Shown piece after piece: positions 33,497 through 41,944 of a stretch of 64,000 nt of DNA (within the stretch, counting starts at the first letter, position 1; the number at the start of each line of letters is the position of its first letter). Location: NCBI GenBank assembly GCA_964424555.1, contig CAYRIX010000003.1:34576-98575 (forward strand), given 5' to 3'. The notes under the pieces are model-generated. The model was not told the origin of the DNA. It was given only the letters and a program-made list of their open reading frames with translations, and made no database searches. Source of the stretch: UMGS172 sp964424555 (GTDB lineage Bacteria; Bacillota; Clostridia; Oscillospirales; Acutalibacteraceae). The position numbers and the translations under genes are program-made.

Positions 33497-34565
33497 AAAA
33501 ATAGATGCAGTCGATGTGCGCTTTGAGGAGATAGCTCTTCGCATGACTGACCCCACGGTTATCTCCGACACATCGCTATTAACCGAATTGATGAAGGAGC
33601 ACCGACAGCTCGAGCCGTTGGTGATGACCTATCGAGAGTATAAAAAAGCCAAGTCGGATATGGCAGGCGCATTGGAAATGCTGGAGTCGGGCGAGCTGGA
33701 TGCCGAACTTAAAGAGCTTGCCGACGAGGAGCTTGCCGAAGCCAAGAAAAAAATAGAACAATTGACCGAGGACTTGAAGATACTGCTTTTGCCCAAGGAC
33801 CCCAACGATGAGAGAAATGTCATTGTTGAAATACGCGGCGGTGCAGGCGGTGAGGAGTCGGCGCTGTTTGCCGCAAGTCTTTACCGAATGTACACTATGT
33901 ACGCTGAATCACGGCACTGGCATGTCGAGCTTGTCGGTGCAAACGAGACTGAGCTTGGCGGTTATAAGGAAATAAGCTTTATGATCGAGGGCTTGGGTGC
34001 GTATTCACGAATGAAGTATGAGAGCGGTGTCCACCGTGTTCAACGAGTTCCCGAGACCGAGACTCAAGGCAGAATACACACCTCGACCGTCACCGTTGCC
34101 GTGTTGCCCGAGGCGGAGGATGTTGAGATCGAGATAAATCCTGCTGACCTGCAGATAGATACCTACAGAGCAGGTGGTGCGGGCGGTCAGCACGTTAATA
34201 AGACCGAGTCGGCCATCAGAATTACACATCTGCCGACGGGTCTGGTGGTTGAATGTCAGGATGAGCGAAGCCAATACAAAAACAAGGATAAGGCCATGAA
34301 GGTGTTGCGATCACGTCTTTATGAGCAGATGGTCAACGAGCAAAATGCGGCCATTGCAGGCGAACGCCGTGCGCAGGTGGGTACGGGTGACCGATCCGAG
34401 AGGGTCAGAACCTACAACTTCCCGCAGGGACGCATGACCGACCATCGAATCGGACTTACGCTTTATAAATTGGATCAGATCATGAACGGTGATATCGACG
34501 AGATTGTTGATGCACTGATAACCCACTACCGTACTGAGCTGTTAAAGTCTCAGGAAGAAAATTAG
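33489..34565 (+). CDS. prfA: Peptide chain release factor 1
   Basis: RF1 reads UAA and UAG stop codons. The 358-residue protein has the codon-recognition domain, the GGQ peptidyl-hydrolysis loop (GGAGGQHVNKTESAIR) and the RF1-specific ETQGRIHTSTVTVAVLPE. Many genes here end in TAA or TAG, consistent with an active RF1. Confidence 0.95.
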   Translation: MFEKIDAVDVRFEEIALRMTDPTVISDTSLLTELMKEHRQLEPLVMTYREYKKAKSDMAGALEMLESGELDAELKELADEELAEAKKKIEQLTEDLKILLLPKDPNDERNVIVEIRGGAGGEESALFAASLYRMYTMYAESRHWHVELVGANETELGGYKEISFMIEGLGAYSRMKYESGVHRVQRVPETETQGRIHTSTVTVAVLPEAEDVEIEINPADLQIDTYRAGGAGGQHVNKTESAIRITHLPTGLVVECQDERSQYKNKDKAMKVLRSRLYEQMVNEQNAAIAGERRAQVGTGDRSERVRTYNFPQGRMTDHRIGLTLYKLDQIMNGDIDEIVDALITHYRTELLKSQEEN

Positions 34566-34637
34566 AACAGAACAGGGTAATTGGAATTTACCGTACTCGG
34601 AGACATTTGATATATTGCTATGTGAAAGGAGAGGCAA

Positions 34638-35669
34638 ATGCTAACCGAAAGATTGACGGTTTTTGATGTAAAAAAGGATAGAGATGCATTGCTTCGTGCT
34701 GCCAAAATCTTAAAAAACGGCGGCCTAGTAGCCATTCCGACCGAGACGGTCTACGGTCTTGCCGCAAACACCTTTGACGAAAAAGCGGTCGCTGATATTT
34801 TTGCGGCCAAGGGTCGCCCTCAGGATAATCCGCTTATAGTCCATGTATGCGACATGGATATGGTAAAAGAGCTTGTGTCTCAAATGCCTGAAAAAGCAAA
34901 GCAGTGTGCCGAAAAATTTTGGCCCGGACCGTTTACAATGGTTTTACCGAGAGGAAGCAAGGTGCCGAAATCGGTCAGTGCAGGACTTGACACAGTAGCA
35001 GTTCGCATGCCGTCAAATCCTGTCGCTCGAGAGCTTATCAAGGTTTCGGGCCTGCCTTTGGCTGCACCCTCAGCCAACCTCTCAGGCTCACCGAGCCCAA
35101 CAACTGCCGACCATGTGCTGTTTGATCTTGACGGCAGAATAGATGCTGTCATCGTATCCGATAAATGTGATGTAGGGCTTGAATCGACCGTTATATCGCT
35201 TTGCTGTGAGCCTCCGAGGTTGCTTAGACCGGGCGGAATAACGCTTGAACAATTACAAGAGGTTTTGCCTGATATCGTGGTTGATAAGGCGGTTCTTGCC
35301 GAACCCGAAAAAGGAAAGCCTGTAGCTTCTCCGGGCATGAAATACAAGCACTATTCGCCCAAAGCACGTGTTGTCATGCTTGACGGTGAGCTGGAGGCCT
35401 TCAAAAAATATGTGGCCGAAAATACCGTTGACGGTACCTTTGCTTTGGTGTTTGACGGTGAGGAGAATATGCTTTCGGTACCGTGTGTATCGTTTGGCCG
35501 AAAGGAAGATGAGGCAGAGCAGGCGGCGGTGCTTTTTGATGCTTTGAGAGAGCTTGACCGCCGTGGCTGTAAGGTCTGCTACGCACGAGTGCCGAAAAAA
35601 TCAGGCGTAGGCTTGGCGGTGTACAACCGTCTTATTCGTGCCGCCGCATTTGAGGTGATCGTGCTATGA
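34638..35669 (+). CDS. tsaC: L-threonylcarbamoyladenylate synthase (Sua5/YwlC family)
   Basis: The enzyme makes threonylcarbamoyl-AMP for t6A37 of tRNA. The 343-residue product has a YrdC domain (PTETVYGLAANTFDEKAVAD, AKGRPQDNPLIVHV, LAAPSANLSGSPSPT) and a C-terminal Sua5 domain (SPGMKYKHYSPKA to VYNRLIRAA), so it is the long Sua5/YwlC form. AAAGGAGAGG precedes the ATG. The stop overlaps coaE by 4 bases. Confidence 0.93.
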   Translation: MLTERLTVFDVKKDRDALLRAAKILKNGGLVAIPTETVYGLAANTFDEKAVADIFAAKGRPQDNPLIVHVCDMDMVKELVSQMPEKAKQCAEKFWPGPFTMVLPRGSKVPKSVSAGLDTVAVRMPSNPVARELIKVSGLPLAAPSANLSGSPSPTTADHVLFDLDGRIDAVIVSDKCDVGLESTVISLCCEPPRLLRPGGITLEQLQEVLPDIVVDKAVLAEPEKGKPVASPGMKYKHYSPKARVVMLDGELEAFKKYVAENTVDGTFALVFDGEENMLSVPCVSFGRKEDEAEQAAVLFDALRELDRRGCKVCYARVPKKSGVGLAVYNRLIRAAAFEVIVL

Positions 35670-36256
35670 GGATAATAGGACTTACGGGTCCCACAGGCAG
35701 CGGAAAATCGACCGTTGCGGAATTACTCCGTGAGATGGGTTGTGCCGTAATTGACTGTGATAAGGTTGCACGTGAGGTGGTCGAAAAGGGGAGTCCGCTG
35801 TTGGATGCTTTGAGCGAGGCTTTTGGCGATGCTGTGCTTCGTGCCGACGGCTCACTCGACCGAAAGGGCTTGGCCGCCAAGGCTTTCTGCGATGCTGAAT
35901 CGACCGAGTTGTTAAATTCAATAATGCTTCCGTTTATTGCCGAACGTATTAAAGAAAGGCTTATGCTTTTGTCTGACGACGGTGTAGATATTACGGTTCT
36001 TGATGCTCCGACGCTGTTTGAAAGCGGTCTTGATTCGGAATGTGACTCGGTTATTGCTGTTCTTTGCAACGAAAAAATCAGAAAGCAAAGGATAATTTCA
36101 AGGGATAACCTGACCGAGGAGCAGGCCAAAGTAAGGCTCAAGGCATCAAAGCCCGATAGCTTCTATACCGAAAGAACAAAGCATATAGTTTTAGGTGACA
36201 AAACCGTATCAGAGGTCAAGGTGGCTGTCACAAAAATTATTGGAGAATTGCTGTGA
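35666..36256 (+). CDS. coaE: Dephospho-CoA kinase
   Basis: CoaE performs the last step of coenzyme A synthesis. The 196-residue protein has the P-loop GPTGSGKSTVAE, the DCDKVAREVVEKG segment, the LID region with DNLTEEQAKVRL and VTKIIGELL at the C-terminus. It overlaps tsaC at the start and the lytic transglycosylase gene at the stop, so the run is co-translated. Confidence 0.95.
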   Translation: MRIIGLTGPTGSGKSTVAELLREMGCAVIDCDKVAREVVEKGSPLLDALSEAFGDAVLRADGSLDRKGLAAKAFCDAESTELLNSIMLPFIAERIKERLMLLSDDGVDITVLDAPTLFESGLDSECDSVIAVLCNEKIRKQRIISRDNLTEEQAKVRLKASKPDSFYTERTKHIVLGDKTVSEVKVAVTKIIGELL

Positions 36257-36807
36257 TGAAAACAATACGCAGTATTGCAAGAAAGGTCTTCTGCATCATT
36301 ATTGTGGCTATAATAGCATTTGTTGGGTACAATATGTATCTAAGGACTGCATATCCCGACGACTATATCGAGATAGCTAAGCAGTATTCCGACGGGTACG
36401 GCATAGAAGCCTCGCTCACCATGGCAGTCATAAAATGTGAGAGCGGCTTTGATAAAAATGCCGAATCTTCGGCAGGTGCTAAGGGACTTATGCAGTTGAC
36501 CGAGGAGACCTTTTACGATGTGCGAGAAATGGTTGGTGACGGCGAGGAATATACCTTTCTGACGCATTGGGATGATGCCCACACCAATATAAAATACGGT
36601 ACAAAATACATTTCGTACCTTTTTGGGATTTTTGACGGTAACAAAATTGCCGTGATCGCCTCGTACAATGCAGGAATGGGCAATGTCAAGCAATGGTTGG
36701 GTGACGACGGAAAACTGAGTCTCGATGAGATACGGTTTCCCGAAACCGAAGACTATGTTAAAAAGGTATTGAAAGCACAGGAAGTTTATAATAAGCTTTA
36801 TTCATGA
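36256..36807 (+). CDS. Membrane-anchored soluble-lytic-transglycosylase-like protein
   Basis: The 183-residue protein has an N-terminal membrane span (FCIIIVAIIAFVGYNMYL), then an SLT domain: catalytic Glu in VIKCESGFDKNAESSAGAKG, then LMQLTEETF and IASYNAGMGNV. It should cleave the glycan backbone to 1,6-anhydro products in the wall. ATG 36256 overlaps the coaE stop by one base; GTG 36253 is an alternative. This coaE-slt pairing recurs in Clostridia. Confidence 0.9.
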   Translation: MKTIRSIARKVFCIIIVAIIAFVGYNMYLRTAYPDDYIEIAKQYSDGYGIEASLTMAVIKCESGFDKNAESSAGAKGLMQLTEETFYDVREMVGDGEEYTFLTHWDDAHTNIKYGTKYISYLFGIFDGNKIAVIASYNAGMGNVKQWLGDDGKLSLDEIRFPETEDYVKKVLKAQEVYNKLYS

Positions 36808-36820
36808 AAGGATGATATAT

Positions 36821-38212
36821 ATGGCTGACATAAAGGAATTAAAGGAAAAGCTTTGCTATAAAAAGACTAACGGTCTGAAAATTGACCGTGACGATCTTCA
36901 GGCAATGCAGGACTTTAACAATGGCTATGCAGAGTTTTTGGGCTATGCAAAGACCGAGCGTCTCAGTGTAAAAAAGGCAATAGAAATGGCTGTCAAGGCA
37001 GGCTTTTCTGAGTTTGATCCCAATAAAAAATACTCGGCAGGCGATAAGGTATATGTGAACAATCATTCTAAGGCCTTGGCCTTGGCTGTCATTGGTACAG
37101 AGCCTGTTGAAAACGGTACTCGCATTGCCGCCGCCCATATTGATTCTCCAAGACTTGATCTTAAGCCCAATCCTCTTTACGAGGAGGCTGAAATGGCCTT
37201 GTTTAAGACCCATTATTACGGCGGGATCAAGAAATATCAGTGGACTACCGTGCCGCTTAGCCTTCACGGAGTGTTCTGTAAGAAGGACGGCACCACGGTT
37301 GAGGTCTCGATCGGTGAAAACGAGGATGAGCCGTGCTTTGTTGTGACCGACCTTTTGCCTCACCTTGCTCAGGATCAGTACAAGCGTACCCCCGGTGACC
37401 TTATCAAGGGAGAGGAACTTAACGTTCTTGTCGGAAGCCATCCGTTTAAGGATGATGAGGGAAGTGAGCTTGTGAAACTCAACATTCTCAATATTCTGTT
37501 TGAAAAATACGGTATTACCGAGGAGGATTTCCTCTCGGCTGAGCTTGAGTGTGTCCCTGCAGGCAAGCCCCGTGATATAGGCTTTGACCGCTCGATGATC
37601 GGCTCTTACGGACACGATGACCGTGTTTGTGCTTACCCCTGCCTTATGGCTGCCATTAATACAGAAGCACCCAAGTATACGGTTGTCAGCGTGCTTGCCG
37701 ATAAAGAGGAAACGGGCTCAGACGGTAATACAGGCATGAATTCGTCTTTCCTCGAATTCTTTATAGATGACCTTGCAAATATGCAGGGCGGAAAGGGAAG
37801 CCGTGCACTCCGCAACTCGAAGTGCTTGTCGGCTGATGTCAATGCTGCATTTGATCCCACCTTCCCTGATGTTATGGAGAGAAGAAATGCCGCATTTATC
37901 AATTACGGAGCTGTTATCACCAAATATACAGGCTCTCGTGGTAAGGGTGGCACCTCGGATGCTTCGGCTGAGTTTGTTGCATGGATCAGAAAGATACTCG
38001 ACGAGCGAAATGTCGTATGGCAGACGGGTGAGCTCGGTAAGGTGGATCTTGGCGGCGGCGGAACAGTTGCTAAGTATATCGCAAATTTAGGTGTCGATGT
38101 CGTTGACCTTGGTGTCCCCGTGCTTTCTATGCATGCACCGTTTGAGGTCGTTTCAAAATTTGATGTTTATATGACCTACTTGGCTGTAAAAGCACTTTTT
38201 GATGCTGAATAA
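36821..38212 (+). CDS. M18 family (aspartyl-type) aminopeptidase
   Basis: The 463-residue cytosolic metallopeptidase has the M18 motifs AAHIDSPRLDLKPNPLYEE (metal-ligand His/Asp), LADKEETGSDGNTG (catalytic Glu and ligand), the Asp in DVNAAFDP and a final His in VLSMHAPFE. M18 enzymes are dodecameric, dizinc and prefer acidic or hydrophobic N-termini. ATG 36821 follows AAAGGATG. A strong terminator follows. Confidence 0.93.
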   Translation: MADIKELKEKLCYKKTNGLKIDRDDLQAMQDFNNGYAEFLGYAKTERLSVKKAIEMAVKAGFSEFDPNKKYSAGDKVYVNNHSKALALAVIGTEPVENGTRIAAAHIDSPRLDLKPNPLYEEAEMALFKTHYYGGIKKYQWTTVPLSLHGVFCKKDGTTVEVSIGENEDEPCFVVTDLLPHLAQDQYKRTPGDLIKGEELNVLVGSHPFKDDEGSELVKLNILNILFEKYGITEEDFLSAELECVPAGKPRDIGFDRSMIGSYGHDDRVCAYPCLMAAINTEAPKYTVVSVLADKEETGSDGNTGMNSSFLEFFIDDLANMQGGKGSRALRNSKCLSADVNAAFDPTFPDVMERRNAAFINYGAVITKYTGSRGKGGTSDASAEFVAWIRKILDERNVVWQTGELGKVDLGGGGTVAKYIANLGVDVVDLGVPVLSMHAPFEVVSKFDVYMTYLAVKALFDAE

Positions 38213-38248
38213 AAAATATCGGATGCAATTTTGCATCCGATATTTTTG
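38213..38248 (+). terminator. Strong terminator after the aminopeptidase gene
   Basis: AAAAATATCGGATGCAA and TGCATCCGATATTTTT form a near-perfect stem with a minimal loop and T-rich end (38213-38247). Confidence 0.9.
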
Positions 38249-38325
38249 TTTTCGTATACACCTTAATGAAAACGGTTTTAAAATGAATTACTGTGTTATT
38301 TTGACGCATGTATTGCAAGAAACTA

Positions 38326-38354
38326 TTGACTCGGGGCAGGGTAGTAGTTAAAAT
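38326..38354 (+). promoter_or_regulatory. Promoter of fruK-ptsI
   Basis: TTGACT (38326-38331), 17 bases, TAAAAT (38349-38354), 34 bases before the fruK start. I see no cre-like site or FruR-type operator. Confidence 0.6.
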
Positions 38355-38387
38355 AAAATTAAGAATATCATTTGAAAGGACAACGCT

Positions 38388-39278
38388 ATGATTTATACCC
38401 TCACCTTTAACCCTGCTATAGATTATATCGTAAGGCTTGATAAGCTTAAAACGGGAGAGACCAACCGAAGCGTTTTAGAGGAAATGCAGTTTGGCGGTAA
38501 GGGTATCAATGTATCATACGTGCTGGCACAGCTTGGAGTTGAGTCGGTAGCGGTGGGCTTTGCAGCAGGCTTTACAGGCGATGAGCTTGTGAAAATGGTG
38601 AAAAGCAACGGAATCAATGCAGATTTTATTAGGCTCAACAAGGGCAATACACGTATAAATGTTAAAATCAAAGAGCAAACTGAGACCGAGATAAATGCCT
38701 CGGGGCCAAAGATTACACGGACGGCAATAAAACAGCTTTTTCAAAAGCTCGACCTACTTGAAAGCGGTGATACTCTTGTGCTTTCGGGAAGCGTTCCGCC
38801 GTCGTTACCAAGCAGTATATACGAAGAGATAATTCTAAGACTGCAGGACAAAAGAATACGGTTTATCGTTGATGCAGCAGGAGAGCTTTTGAAAAATGTC
38901 CTTAAATACAGACCATTTCTCATAAAGCCCAATCTGCCTGAGCTCGAGGAACTATCTGAGCGAAAGCTGGTTGATGATAAGGACGTTGTCGGTGCGGCAC
39001 GGCAACTGCAGGAGCTGGGTGCTCGCAATGTGCTTGTATCCTTGGGCGCAGACGGAGCTATCCTTTTGGATGAGAACGGTACGGTATACCGACAATCTGC
39101 GCCGAAAATAGAACCTCTCAACACAGTGGGAGCAGGTGACTCAATGGTTGCAGGCTTTTTATCGGCGGTCGGTTGCGGATATGAGCAGGCACTGAGGATG
39201 GGTGTAGCAGCAGGAAGTGCAACGGCCGCATCGCAAGGACTTGCGAGTAAAGAGGAGATATTGGAATATTTAAAATAA
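38388..39278 (+). CDS. fruK: 1-phosphofructokinase (PfkB family)
   Basis: FruK converts fructose 1-phosphate to fructose 1,6-bisphosphate. The 296-residue product has the start MIYTLTFNPAIDYIVRLDKL, GGKGINVSYVLAQLG, and the PfkB anion-hole motif TVGAGDSMVAGF with the catalytic Asp. Tagatose-6-phosphate kinase is a possible alternative, but the start and neighbouring ptsI favour fructose use. It is followed 12 bases later by ptsI; the fructose permease is not in this window. Confidence 0.88.
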   Translation: MIYTLTFNPAIDYIVRLDKLKTGETNRSVLEEMQFGGKGINVSYVLAQLGVESVAVGFAAGFTGDELVKMVKSNGINADFIRLNKGNTRINVKIKEQTETEINASGPKITRTAIKQLFQKLDLLESGDTLVLSGSVPPSLPSSIYEEIILRLQDKRIRFIVDAAGELLKNVLKYRPFLIKPNLPELEELSERKLVDDKDVVGAARQLQELGARNVLVSLGADGAILLDENGTVYRQSAPKIEPLNTVGAGDSMVAGFLSAVGCGYEQALRMGVAAGSATAASQGLASKEEILEYLK

Positions 39279-39290
39279 CGGAGGTAACAA

Positions 39291-40988
39291 ATGCTTAAGG
39301 GTATCGGAGTTTCAAGCGGAATCGTTTTCGGAACGGTTATAAGATTTGACGAGCGCCCATTGGTTTACGACCAACGTACGGTAACGGATATTGCCGCCGA
39401 AAAGCAGCGCTTCGGGAATGCAGTGGGTGAATTTTGCCGACATGTAAGTGCTTTGGCGCAGGATATGGATACCACGGCCGCCGACGGTCAGATACTCAGA
39501 GGCTACCTCGCAATGATAAACGACCCGTATCTCACCGAAAGCATTTTTAAGATGCTTGATAACGGTATTCAGGCCGAAAAAGCCATATCTGCGGCTTGTG
39601 ACGATTTTATCAGGCTGTTTACCGATTCGGCGGACGAGCTGGTGCGTCACAGAGCCGCCGATATTGAGGATATTAAGCGCCGTATGCTTGAGATACTTAT
39701 GGGTGTAGAATATACCGATTTTAAGAACCTACCCGAAAACACGGTGCTCGTCACCAAGGAGCTGACACCCTCTATGACGGTCGGCTTGGATAAATCGGGT
39801 GTTGTCGGTATAATTGCTGAAAAGGGCGGAAGAACTTCTCATGCGGCGATAATTTTACGCTCACTAAAGCTGCCTACGGTGTTGGGTGTACAGAACGCTG
39901 TCTCAAAGCTTGCCGACGGTGAAGCAGTCGCACTTGACGGTGAAACGGGTGAGATTTTCAAAAGCTCGGAATCTGGTGCAGAGCGGCTGAAAGAAAAAAG
40001 CAAAAACAGCCGTAATAAGGACGAGTATTATGCTCGCTTTTTGAATGAGCCGACTCTGACCGCAGATGGCCAAACCGTAACGCTTTTGGCCAATATCGAC
40101 TCACCGAGGGATATCGAGTCGGTAAAAAATAACGGTGCTGAGGGCATAGGACTTTTCAGAACCGAGGGCTTTTTCCTTGACAGGGGAGTTCTGCCGTCGG
40201 AGGATGAGCAGACCAAGGCCTACCGTGCCGTGGCCGAGGCTATGGGAACAAGGGAGGTCGTTATACGCACCTTGGATGTCGGCGGTGACAAAAGGATACC
40301 TACGTTAGAATCCGAGACCGAGGACAATCCGTTTCTGGGTCTGCGTGCCATACGTCATTCTATAAAAAACCAGGGCCTTTTCAGAACACAGCTTCGGGCG
40401 GTGCTTCGTGCCTCTGTCTTTGGCAACATCAGCCTCATGATACCGCTTGTCACCCGTGCCGATGAGGTAATATATGTCAAGGGACTGCTAAAACGTCTTA
40501 GGGCTGAGCTTGATTCTGAGGGCATCCCCTACAATAAGGATATAAAGGTGGGAGTTATGATAGAGACACCGGCCGCTTGTGCCATTGCCGACATTTTGGC
40601 TCAGCACGCCGACTTTTTCAGCATTGGCACCAACGACCTGATAGGCTACACTATGGCGGTCGACCGAGGCAACCCCAACGTAAGCTACCTGTATTCACCC
40701 TATGAGCCTGCGGTGCTGAGGATGATACGTCACGCTGTAGCTACCGCCGAAGAATACGGCATACCTTGTTCAATATGCGGTGAGGTGGCCGCTGATGAGA
40801 AATTACTACCGTTGCTTTTGTCGTTTGGCTTGCGCAAATTCAGTGTAAGCCCGTCAAACGTTTTGAAATTGAGGGCAGAGCTGTCGGAACTTAATATTTC
40901 AGACTGTGACAGGATAGCAGAAAAGGTAATGAAGCAGGAGCGAGCCCGACAAGTAGAGGGTATTCTGGCAGAGGGTGATTCGGAGTAA
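39291..40988 (+). CDS. ptsI: Phosphoenolpyruvate-protein phosphotransferase (PTS enzyme I)
   Basis: EI passes phosphate from PEP to HPr. The 565-residue product has the phosphorylated His in GGRTSHAAIILRSL, the PEP-binding domain (EGIGLFRTEGFFLD, RTLDVGGDKRIP, FFSIGTNDLIGYTMAVDR) and the Cys of SICGEVAAD. GGAGG precedes the ATG. No ptsH or EII genes are next to it; fruK-ptsI is the whole unit here. Confidence 0.95.
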   Translation: MLKGIGVSSGIVFGTVIRFDERPLVYDQRTVTDIAAEKQRFGNAVGEFCRHVSALAQDMDTTAADGQILRGYLAMINDPYLTESIFKMLDNGIQAEKAISAACDDFIRLFTDSADELVRHRAADIEDIKRRMLEILMGVEYTDFKNLPENTVLVTKELTPSMTVGLDKSGVVGIIAEKGGRTSHAAIILRSLKLPTVLGVQNAVSKLADGEAVALDGETGEIFKSSESGAERLKEKSKNSRNKDEYYARFLNEPTLTADGQTVTLLANIDSPRDIESVKNNGAEGIGLFRTEGFFLDRGVLPSEDEQTKAYRAVAEAMGTREVVIRTLDVGGDKRIPTLESETEDNPFLGLRAIRHSIKNQGLFRTQLRAVLRASVFGNISLMIPLVTRADEVIYVKGLLKRLRAELDSEGIPYNKDIKVGVMIETPAACAIADILAQHADFFSIGTNDLIGYTMAVDRGNPNVSYLYSPYEPAVLRMIRHAVATAEEYGIPCSICGEVAADEKLLPLLLSFGLRKFSVSPSNVLKLRAELSELNISDCDRIAEKVMKQERARQVEGILAEGDSE

Positions 40989-41068
40989 CTTGATCCACAA
41001 ACCGTGACCGTAGGCAAATAACCTCCTACCTGCCGACAGGTAGGATTAATATGCTATGATAAGGTAAA

Positions 41069-41119
41069 TGTTGACAAATCAACAATAAAATGCTATAATC
41101 CTTGTTGACATATCAACAA
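41069..41119 (+). promoter_or_regulatory. Autoregulated marR promoter with two operator copies
   Basis: Operator 1 is TGTTGA-CAAA-TCAACA (41069-41084); its TTGACA (41071-41076) is also the -35, 17 bases before TATAAT (41094-41099). Operator 2 is TTGTTGA-CATA-TCAACAA (41102-41119), just downstream. A bound MarR dimer at either site would block polymerase. Confidence 0.75.
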
Positions 41120-41134
41120 ATGGGAGAGATGAAT

Positions 41135-41590
41135 GTGGTTTCAAGATTTGAAAGGTTTACCTACGCTATTTCGGAAATAAACCGTTACTGGCATAAAATC
41201 GCCGCCGATGAGATGTCGAAGTACGGACTTAAAGGCCCGTTTGCAATGTACCTGACGGTGCTCTACCGTCATTCTGACGGAGTGACCTCGGTACAACTCG
41301 GGGAGCTTTGTGATAAAAACAAAGCCGATGTTTCACGTGCGATTGCCACGCTCGAGGAAAAAGGTCTTGTGGTGCGTGAAGCCAAGAACAACAGCCTTTA
41401 CCGTGCCAAGATACATTTAACCAGAGAGGGTAGGGAGGCCGCCGAGCATGTTCAGAAGGCAGCGGCACGTGCCGTAGAAATGGGTGGTGACGGTCTGACC
41501 GAACAAAACCGAGAGATATTCTACAGCGTACTTGAAAGAATTTCGGGTAACCTCAGGGCAGTCAGCGAGCAGGGATTAGACCGAAAATAG
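41135..41590 (+). CDS. MarR-family transcriptional regulator
   Basis: The 151-residue product has the winged-helix core TSVQLGELCDKNKADVSRAI, ATLEEKGLVVREA and the wing YRAKIHLTREGREAAE. The start is taken as GTG 41135, six bases after GGAGAG; ATG 41120 and 41129 lie too close to that site. It is monocistronic with paired operators, so the clearest target is its own gene. The next gene downstream lies beyond a terminator and has no copy of this operator. Confidence 0.85.
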   Translation: MVSRFERFTYAISEINRYWHKIAADEMSKYGLKGPFAMYLTVLYRHSDGVTSVQLGELCDKNKADVSRAIATLEEKGLVVREAKNNSLYRAKIHLTREGREAAEHVQKAAARAVEMGGDGLTEQNREIFYSVLERISGNLRAVSEQGLDRK

Positions 41591-41622
41591 CGTAAAAGAG
41601 AAAAATAGAGTTGTCTGAGTGG

Positions 41623-41648
41623 CCCTCCTTTATATAAGGAGGGTTTTT
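41623..41648 (+). terminator. Terminator after marR
   Basis: CCCTCCTT (41623-41630) and AAGGAGGG (41636-41643) form a stem followed by TTTTT. Confidence 0.85.
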
Positions 41649-41832
41649 AATGCATGAAAATATAAAGCGCCTGTCAAGATATGCTTGAGGAACATTGAAA
41701 AACGGTTACCATATATAAAAAATTGGTAAAATTGTAACAAAAAACGATAAATTTTCATGGATATACAGGAAAATTTGTCAGAATGACCAATTATCACCTC
41801 TTTATTTTGTTCATAAATACATAACAAAAAAC
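41649..41832. other. AT-rich intergenic region upstream of the surface protein gene
   Basis: I see no supported gene in this part of the 350-base gap between marR and the surface protein. It has an inverted pair GGTTACCA / TTGGTAA spaced by 11-12 bases near 41705-41730 that could bind a regulator. The minus-strand frame covering it has no ribosome binding site and low complexity. Confidence 0.5.
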
Positions 41833-41861
41833 TTGCATTTGCGGAAATGCTTTGATATAAT
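41833..41861 (+). promoter_or_regulatory. Promoter of the surface protein gene
   Basis: TTGCAT (41833-41838), 17 bases, TATAAT (41856-41861). GCATTT-GCGG-AAATGC (41836-41851) is a perfect inverted repeat covering the -35 and spacer, an operator candidate. A ~75-base leader follows. Confidence 0.65.
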
Positions 41862-41944
41862 ATGAATAAGAGTGGTACTGTATCGGGATTTTTATGTCCT
41901 GACGCAGTATTAGTGCTCATTTTATTCCTAAAAGGAGAATGTTT

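Noticed and set aside
41025..41044. Hairpin CCTACCTG-CCGA-CAGGTAGG as a ptsI terminator
   Set aside because: The stem is good but no T run follows on either strand; it may be an mRNA-stabilising structure or chance.
41630..41920. Minus-strand 96-codon frame between marR and the surface gene
   Set aside because: No ribosome binding site, low-complexity product, and it covers a promoter and a terminator.
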